The position numbers were made by a program, and so were the translations under genes. The notes under the pieces are model-generated. The model was not told the origin of the DNA, searched no databases, and saw nothing but the letters and a program-made list of their open reading frames with translations. A DNA stretch of 64,000 nt from Bolinopsis microptera (lineage: Eukaryota; Ctenophora; Tentaculata; Lobata; Bolinopsidae), in contig NC_087074.1 in NCBI RefSeq assembly GCF_026151205.1, positions 1,426,001-1,490,000 on the forward strand, in the 5' to 3' direction. Shown here piece after piece: positions 34,001-43,000 of the stretch (the first letter of the stretch is position 1; the number at the start of each line of letters is the position of its first letter).

Positions 34001-37000
34001 ATTACGCAGCTGCAGAACATTCAGAACCGAGCATGCCGTCTGGTTTTTGGATTAAAGAAGAGAGACTCAGTCGAGGAGAAGCTCAAATCCCTTCATTGGC
34101 TCAAGGTGAAGGAGAGGATTGAGTTTAAGTTATGCTTACTGATTTTCGAAGCAGTCAATGGTGTTGCTCCTGCATATCTGTGTGATCTAGTAACATTTGT
34201 TAGTTCGAGTAGCAGAAGAACTTCCTCCTTACACCTACCCGTCGGATCTACAAGATCACACCCAAGAGCATTTCAGACTGTTGCTCCGAAAATCTGGAAC
34301 CAACTACCAATTGAAATTAAGACTTGTTCCGATGTTGATCTGTTCAAAACATTATTAAAAACTCACCTGTTTAAGAAAAGTTATGGCATGAGCGATTAAT
34401 TGACAATATAATAACTTTATGTTATTTGCTTAAACTGTTTAGGATGCAACCTAATGTCATGATCTTTTTGAACTTATTAGCAATTAGACTGTTAGCTCGC
34501 TTCACAAGCATGTCATCTTCGTTCCAAAACTTTTTATGTCCTATGCATACACTCCTTGATAATTATCTTGATCTAGCATCTTTGTTTCACACAATAGAGC
34601 ATAAGTTTTGTGGTTTATCCACTGGGCTTAGAGTTTGTGTTTAAGCTACCAAATTTTATTATTATTATTTATTACTAGTAAAATTAGTGGGCCTGGTGGG
34701 TATTAATTCCAGGCTTCCCCTCGCCCCAGATATGGCTTCCATTGTTAATCTGTGCACAAATCCGCAATCTCCGTGACAAAATCTGCGCTGGACTCCTCGG
34801 TTTGGAGGCGACATATTTAAAAAGAAAAAGAAAGAAATAAAGAATTTTACATATTATAAGGATTCAAATTTTTCATATGGAAGTCCTATATTTTGTTGCC
34901 ATAAAAATGTGAAGCCTTACGACCATTTTCCTGCCAATGGAATCCAGTGAACTGTGAACTATACGGATCATTAATTTCTCTGAGTCACTAATCTCTTTCA
35001 CATACTTACTGATATATTCAGTCGTACTTGAACATAATTACGAAATTTTACCCACACACTATCTATGAAAAGGTATTATATAGATATAGTGGCATTGTGC
35101 TGTATAAAAGGTAAATGTTTAATTTTATCCACTCAGATCTATATTCAGCACAATTACCCTCACAATCTGCGTTTCAGTTGACACAGACGTACAACACACA
35201 ACAAGTTCGCACGTGGTTACTGGATCACATGCACGCTAACCCCTTTACCAGTAAGCGGTGTCTGATGCACGGTAAAACAGTCTATCAGAAACCTGGGAGA
35301 CCACTCCGGAGATCTTCAGATATCAGTCTCGAGTAAGTAACTAGTAGTGTAACTATGGTTACTAGTTGTGAAACCAGGGAGACCCCTCAGGAGATCTTCA
35401 GATATCAGTCTCGAGTAAGTAACTAGTAGTGTAACTATGGTTACTAGTTGTGAAACCAGGGAGACCGCTCAGGAGATCTTCAGATATCTGTCTCGAGTAA
35501 GTAACTAGTAGTGTAACTATGGTAACTAGTTGTGAAACCAGGGAGACCGCTCAGGAGATCTTCAGATATCTGTCTCGAGTAAGTAACTAGTAGTGTAACT
35601 ATGGTAACTAGTTGTGAAACCAGGGAGACCGCTCAGGAGATCTTCAGATATCTGTCTCGAGTATGTGCTGTGAAGTGTGCAGTGATCATGATATAATATG
35701 GCACATGGGTTATGATTTAAGGCACATGATTTTAAGACCCTATTTTTTAGGGCACATGATTTTCCTGTGAAGACTGTGAATTACAACTTTGAGTAGAAAT
35801 TTAATTTCACTCTTTCCATCAATATATTTTGTTGGTACATCTTATTGTAAGATTCACAAACAAATCAGCAGTGAACTTTCAAGCACATCCCTACCTTTAT
35901 TTCCCTACTTTTATTTTCTAAACCTACATATCGTATATATCATATAACGTTGAAAAGGACTTTGAGGGGGTCTGTAGCATAGTATGTTTGTGTTTCACTG
36001 ATTTGTAAACTGAAGACGTAAATACAGCTAACAAACCATATCTCCCTAGGAACGGGTCCTCCAACACCCTGACACGGTGCAGGATAACAGTAAACAGTAG
36101 CTAACAAACCATCTCTCCCTAGGAACGGGTCCTCCAACACCCTGACACGGTGCAGGATAACAGTAAACAGTAGCTAACAAACCTCTCCCTAGGAACGGGT
36201 CCTCCAACACCCTGACACGGTGCAGGATAACAGTAAACAGTAGCTAACAAACCATCCCTCCCTAGGAACGGGTCCTCCAACACCCTGACACGGTGCAGGA
36301 TAACAGTAAACAGTAGCTAACAAACCATCTCTCCCTAGGAACGGGTCCTCCAACACCCTGACACGGTGCAGGATAACAGTAAACAGTAGCTAACAAACCA
36401 TCTCTCCCTAGGAACGGGTCCTCCAACACCCTGACACGGTGCAGGATAACAGTAAACAGTAGCTAACAAACCTCTCCCTAGGAACGGGTCCTCCAACACC
36501 CTGACACGGTGCAGGATAACAGTAAACAGTAGCTAACAAACCATCCCTCCCTAGGAACGGGTCCTCCAACACCCTGACACGGTGCAGGATAACAGTAAAC
36601 ACTACTAGTTACTATAGTTACACTTCATATATAGCTAACAAACCATCTCTCCCTAGGAACGGGTCCTCCAACACCCTGACACGGTGCAGGATAACAGTAA
36701 ACACTACTAGTTACTATAGTTACACTTCATATATAGCTAACAAACCATCTCTCCCTAGGAACGGGTCCTCCAACACCCTGACACGGTGCAGGATAACAGT
36801 AAACGACCACGAAACACCCAAAGAACACCGGCTACTTGCCATGCAGTACGTTTCCCGCCAAATCTCGGTCCTGAGCCCTGAAACACTGCTGAACCACCGT
36901 GTCCACGTGACCCATTGTAATGACGCCTCTATCTACCTGCTGTCCTCTATGAAGTGTGTATCTGTGAAGCAGTGTTCTAGGACTACCCTGGTTACTGGAC

Positions 37001-40000
37001 CTGTAGCTGGGACTTTGTACCTGACTGGGTGTATTAATATGAGGATTATCTCTATCGCTAGACGTGTGGTGCTCAGGTAGATTTGTGTTCTATTTTCTTT
37101 TTAGTAGAGCTGATTGTTGATTATGTATTTCTGTAACATTGGTTTAGCCGAGTAAGGTAAGTTTGTCCTGTAATAACGGTAAACAAATTAAAGTTACAAC
37201 CAAGAGAAATTAGAAAAACCCTATTTCTTCTTGAGCCAGTGCAGTGGTAAAGAACATCTTGAGCGTTTTTCCAAGACATTTAAAAGTTTCGGTCTTGTAA
37301 TGGCTTAAGGTGAAAGGACAATGAGTATACAATTCTCTTCAATATCATTTTTATCCCCCTACAGTTCTTGGGAATAGAAGTTTGACTGTATTTTGACTTT
37401 CGCTTTCCGACACAATGCGCATCCTGATATATAAATAAAGTTAAGGAAACAGATTGTAGTTCCGCAGATTTGCTGGTCATTAACTTCTACAAAAATAGAA
37501 ATATTTGAGCTACTCAAAGTCCACATATCATCATAATATTATAGTTATAGTATTCAACATAAATGTCATGTGCTACGAACTAAAACCTATGAAAGTGCAG
37601 TGTGACTTACAGTCGTGTGTCACATGACCCGTAACATGAGTATTAAAACAGAGTCGGTAAACAAAAGACGAAATGACTAACTATAATAGTTTTATTTCTG
37701 AAGAAAGTGACTTGTCAATAACATCTTGTAATACTATTTATCGTTATCAGAGGAACACAATTTATAACAATGATTATATTACATGTTAACGATATTTTAT
37801 CAATAAATACGAACAGCAACAGAAGGATATATATCCCCAGGAACTGTCACAGTTGTAAGCTCTACATCCTGACCCCTACCCTCCCCAGGAACTGTCACAG
37901 TTGTAAGCTCTACATCCTGACCCCTACCCTCCCCAGGAACTGTCACAGTTGTAAGCTCTACATCCTGACCCCTACCCTCCCCAGGAACTGTCACAGTTGT
38001 AAGCTCTACATCCTGACCCCTACCCTCCCCAGGAACTGTCACAGTTGTAAGCTCTACATCCTGACCCCTACCCTCCCCAGGAACTGTCACAGTTGTAAGC
38101 TCTACATCCTGACCCCTACCCTCCCCAGGAACTGTCACAGTTGTAAGCTCTACATCCTGACCCCTACCCTCCCCAGGAACTGTCACAGTTGTAAGCTCTA
38201 CATCCTGACCCCTACCCTCCCCAGGAACTGTCACAGTTGTAAGCTCTACATCCTGACCCCTACCCTCCCCAGGAACTGTCACAGTTGTAAGCTCTACATC
38301 CTGACCCCTACCCTCCCCAGGAACTGTCACAGTTGTAAGCTCTACATCCTGACCCCTACCCTCCCCAGGAACTGTCATAGTTGTAAGCTCTACATCCTGA
38401 CCCCTACCCTCCCCAGGAACTGTCACAGTTGTAAGCTCTACATCCTTGATCCAGACCCCTACCCTCCCCAGGAACTGTCACAGTTGTAAGCTCTACATCC
38501 TGACCCCTACCCTCCCCAGGAAGTGTCACAGTTGTAAGCTCTACATCCTGACCCCTACCCTCCCCAGGAAGTGTCACAGTTGTAAGCTCTACATCCTGAC
38601 CCCTACCCTCCCCAGGAACTGTCACAGTTGTAAGCTCTACATCCTGACCCCTACCCTCCCCAGGAACTGTCACAGTTGTAAGCTCTACATCCTGACCCCT
38701 ACCCTCCCAAGGAACTGTCACAGTTGTAGGCTCTACATCCTGACCCCTACCCTCCCCAGGAACTGTCACAGTTGTAAGCTCTACATCCTGACCCCTACCC
38801 TCCCCAGGAACTGTCACAGTTGTAAGCTCTACATCCTGACCCCTACCCTCCCCAGGAACTGTCACAGTTGTAAGCTCTACATCCTGACCCCTACCCTCCC
38901 CAGGAACTGTCACAGTTGTAAGCTCTACATCCTGACCCCTACCCTCCCCAGGAACTGTCACAGTTGTAAGCTCTACATCCTGACCCCTACCCTCCCCAGG
39001 AACTGTCACAGTTGTAGGCTCTACATCCTGACCCCTACCCTCCCCAGGAACTGTCACAGTTGTAAGCTCTACATCCTGACCCCTACCCTCCCCAGGAACT
39101 GTCACAGTTGTAAGCTCTACATCCTGACCCCTACCCTCCCCAGGAACTATCACAGTTGTAAGCTCTACATCCTGACCCCTACCCTCCCCAGGAACTGTCA
39201 CAGTTGTAAGCTCTACATCCTGACCCCTACCCTCCCCAGGAACTGTCACAGTTGTAAGCTCTGCATCCTGACCCCTACCCTCCCCAGGAACTGTCACAGT
39301 TGTAAGCTCTACATCCTGACCCCTACCCTCCCCAGGAACTGTCACAGTTGTAAGCTCTGCATCCTGACCCCTACCCTCCCCAGGAACTGTCACAGTTGTA
39401 AGCTGTACATCCTGACCCCTACCCTCCCCAGGAACTGTCACAGTTGTAAGCTCTACATCCTGACCCCTACCCTCCCCAGGAACTGTCACAGTTGTAAGCT
39501 CTACATCCTGACCCCTACCCTCCCCAGGAACTGTCACAGTTGTAAGCTCTACATCCTGACCCCTACCCTCCCCAGGAACTGTCACAGTTGTAAGCTCTAC
39601 ATCCTGACCCCTACCCTCCCCAGGAACTGTCACAGTTGTAAGCTCTACATCCTGACCCCTACCCTCCCCAGGAACTGTCACAGTTGTAAGCTCTACATCC
39701 TGACCCCTACCCTCCCCAGGAAGTGTCACAGTTGTAAGCTCTACATCCTGACCCCTACCCTCCCCAGGAACTGTCACAGTTGTAAGCTCTACATCCTGAC
39801 CCCTACCCTCCCCAGGAACTGTCACAGTTGTAAGCTCTACATCCTGACCCCTACCCTCCCCAGGAACTGTCACAGTTGTAAGCACTACATCCTGACCCCT
39901 ACCCTCCCCAGGAACTGTCACAGTTGTAAGCTCTACATCCTGACCCCTACCCTCCCCAGGAACTGTCACAGTTGTAAGCTCTACATCCTGACCCCTACCC

Positions 40001-43000
40001 TCCCCAGGAACTGTCACAGTTGTAAGCTCTACATCCTGACCCCTACCCTCCCCAGGAACTGTCACAGTTGTAAGCTCTACATCCTGACCCCTACCCTCCC
40101 CAGGAACTGTCACAGTTGTAAGCTCTACATCCTGACCCCTACCCTCCCCAGGAACTGTCACAGTTGTAAGCTCTACATCCTGACCCCTACCCTCCCCAGG
40201 AACTGTCACAGTTGTAAGCTCTACATCCTGACCCCTACCCTCCCCAGGAACTGTCACAGTTGTAAGCTCTACATCCTGACCCCTACCCTCCCCAGGAACT
40301 GTCACAGTTGTAAGCTCTACATCCTGACCCCTACCCTCCCCAGGAACTGTCACAGTTGTAAGCTCTACATCCTGACCCCTACCCTCCCCAGGAACTATCA
40401 CAGTTGTAAGCTCTACATCCTGACCCCTACCCTCCCCAGGAACTGTCACAGTTGTAAGCTCTACATCCTGACCCCTACCCTCCCCAGGAAGTGTCACAGT
40501 TGTAAGCTCTACATCCTGACCCCTACCCTCCCCAGAAACTGTCACAGTTGTAAGCTCTACATCCTGACCCCTACCCTCCCCAGGAACTGTCACAGTTGTA
40601 AGCTCTACATCCTGACCCCTACCCTCCCCAGGAACTGTCACAGTTGTAAGCTCTACATCCTGACCCCTACCCTCCCCAGGAACTGTCACAGTTGTAAGCT
40701 GTACATCCTGACCCCTACCCTCCCCAGGAACTGTCACAGTTGTAAGCTCTACATCCTGACCCCTACCCTCCCCAGGAACTGTCACAGTTGTAAGCTCTAC
40801 ATCCTGACCCCTACCCTGGCCCTCCCCAGGAACTGTCACAGGATTAAGCTCTACATCCTGACCCCTACCCTCCCCAGGAACTGTCACAGTTGTAAGCTCT
40901 ACATCCTGACCCCTACCCTCCCCAGGAAGTGTCACAGTTGTAAGCTCTACATCCTGACCCCTACCCTCCCCAGGAACTGTCACAGTTGTAAGCTCTACAT
41001 CCTGACCCCTACCCTCCCCAGGAACTGTCACAGTTGTAAGCTCTACATCCTGACCCCTACCCTCCCCAGGAACTGTCACAGTTGTAAGCTCTACATCCTG
41101 ACCCCTACCCTCCCCAGGAACTGTCACAGTTGTAAGCTCTACATCCTGACCCCTACCCTCCCCAGGAACTGTCACAGTTGTAAGCTCTACATCCTGACCC
41201 CTACCCTCCCCAGGAACTGTCACAGTTGTAAGCTCTACATCCTGACCCCTACCCTCCCTAGGAACTGTCACAGTTGTAAGCTCTACATCCTGACCCCTAC
41301 CCTCCCCAGGAACTGTCACAGTTGTAAGCTCTACATCCTGACCCCTACCCTCCCCAGGAACTGTCACAGTTGTAAGCTCTACATCCTGACCCCTACCCTC
41401 CCCAGGAACTGTCACAGTTGTAAGCTCTACATCCTGACCCCTACCCTCCCCAGGAACTGTCACAGTTGTAAGCTCTACATCCTGACCCCTACCCTCCCCA
41501 GGAACTGTCACAGTTGTAAGCTCTACATCCTGACCCCTACCCTCCCCAGGAACTGTCACAGTTGTAAGCTCTACATCCTGACCCCTACCCTCCCCAGGAA
41601 GTGTCACAGTTGTAAGCTCTACATCCTGACCCCTACCCTCCCCAGGAACTGTCACAGTTGTAAGCTCTACATCCTGACCCCTACCCTCCCCAGGAACTGT
41701 CACAGTTGTAAGCTCTACATCCTGACCCCAACCCTCCCCAGGAACTGTCACAGTTGTAAGCTCTACATCCTGACCCCTATCCTCCCCAGGAACTGTCACA
41801 GTTGTAAGCTCTACATCCTTGATCCAGACCCCTACCCTCCCCAGGAACTGTCACAGTTGTAAACTCTACATCCTGACCCCTACCCTCCCCAGGAACTGTC
41901 ACAGTTGTAAGCTCTACATCCTGACCCCTACCCTCCCCAGGAACTGTCACAGTTGTAAGCTCTACATCCTGATCCCTACCCTCCCCAGGAACTGTCACAG
42001 TTGTAAGCTCTACATCCTGACCCCTACCCTCCCCAGGAACTGTCACAGTTGTAAGCTCTACATCCTGACCCCTACCCTCCCCAGGAACTGTCACAGTTGT
42101 AAGCTCTACATCCTGACCCCTACCCTCCCCAGGAACTGTCACAGTTGTAAGCTCTACATCCTGACCCCTACCCTCCCCAGGAACTGTCACAGTTGTAAGC
42201 TCTACATCCTGACCCCTACCCTCCCCAGGAACTGTCACAGTTGTAAGCTCTACATCCTGACCCCTACCCTCCCCAGGAACTGTCACAGTTGTAAGCTCTA
42301 CATCCTGATCCCTACCCTCCCCAGGAACTGTCACAGTTGTAAGCTCTACATCCTGACCCCTACCCTCCCCAGGAACTGTCACAGTTGTAAGCTCTACATC
42401 CTGACCCCTACCCTCCCCAGGAACTGTCACAGTTGTAAGCTCTACATCCTGACCCCTACCCTCCCCAGGATCTGTCACAGTTGTAAGCTCTACATCCTGA
42501 CCCCTACCCTCCCCAGGAACTGTCACAGTTGTAAGCTCTACATCCTGACCCCTACCCTCCCCAGGAACTGTCACAGTTGTAAGCTCTACATCCTGACCCC
42601 TACCCTCCCCAGGAACTGTCACAGTTGTAAGCTCTACATCCTGACCCCTACCCTCCCCAGGAACTGTCACAGTTGTAAGCTCTACATCCTGACCCCTACC
42701 CTCCCCAGGAACTGTCACAGTTGTAAGCTCTACATCCTGACCCCTACCCTCCCCAGGAACTGTCACAGTTGTAAGCTCTACATCCTGACCCCTACCCTCC
42801 CCAGGAACTGTCACAGTTGTAAGCTCTACATCCTGACCCCTACCCTCCCCAGGAACTGTCACAGTTGTAAGCTCTACATCCTGACCCCTACCCTCCCCAG
42901 GAACTGTCACAGTTGTAAGCTCTACATCCTGATCCCTACCCTCCCCAGGAACTGTCACAGTTGTAAGCTCTACATCCTGACCCCTACCCTCCCCAGGAAC

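Larger units (their letters stand above)
29700..34870 (+). mobile_element. Apparently complete two-ORF LINE inserted in TBCCD1 intron 5
   Basis: Same orientation as the host gene. ORF1 is 30096-31496 and ORF2 31490-34399. The boundaries are estimates: no target duplication was identified. An ATT-rich stretch at 34658-34680 and an A-rich AAAAAGAAAAAGAAAG run at about 34818-34835 lie downstream. Both ORFs are intact, so this copy may be recent or active. It is the full-length relative of the 5'-truncated copy at 0.9-3.5 kb. Confidence 0.8.

Noticed and set aside
35149-35177. Earlier acceptor for TBCCD1 exon 6 (ATATTCAG)
   Set aside because: Its phase does not match exon 5; the acceptor at 35177/35178 is phase 0 and restores the conserved FSK|LTQT join.
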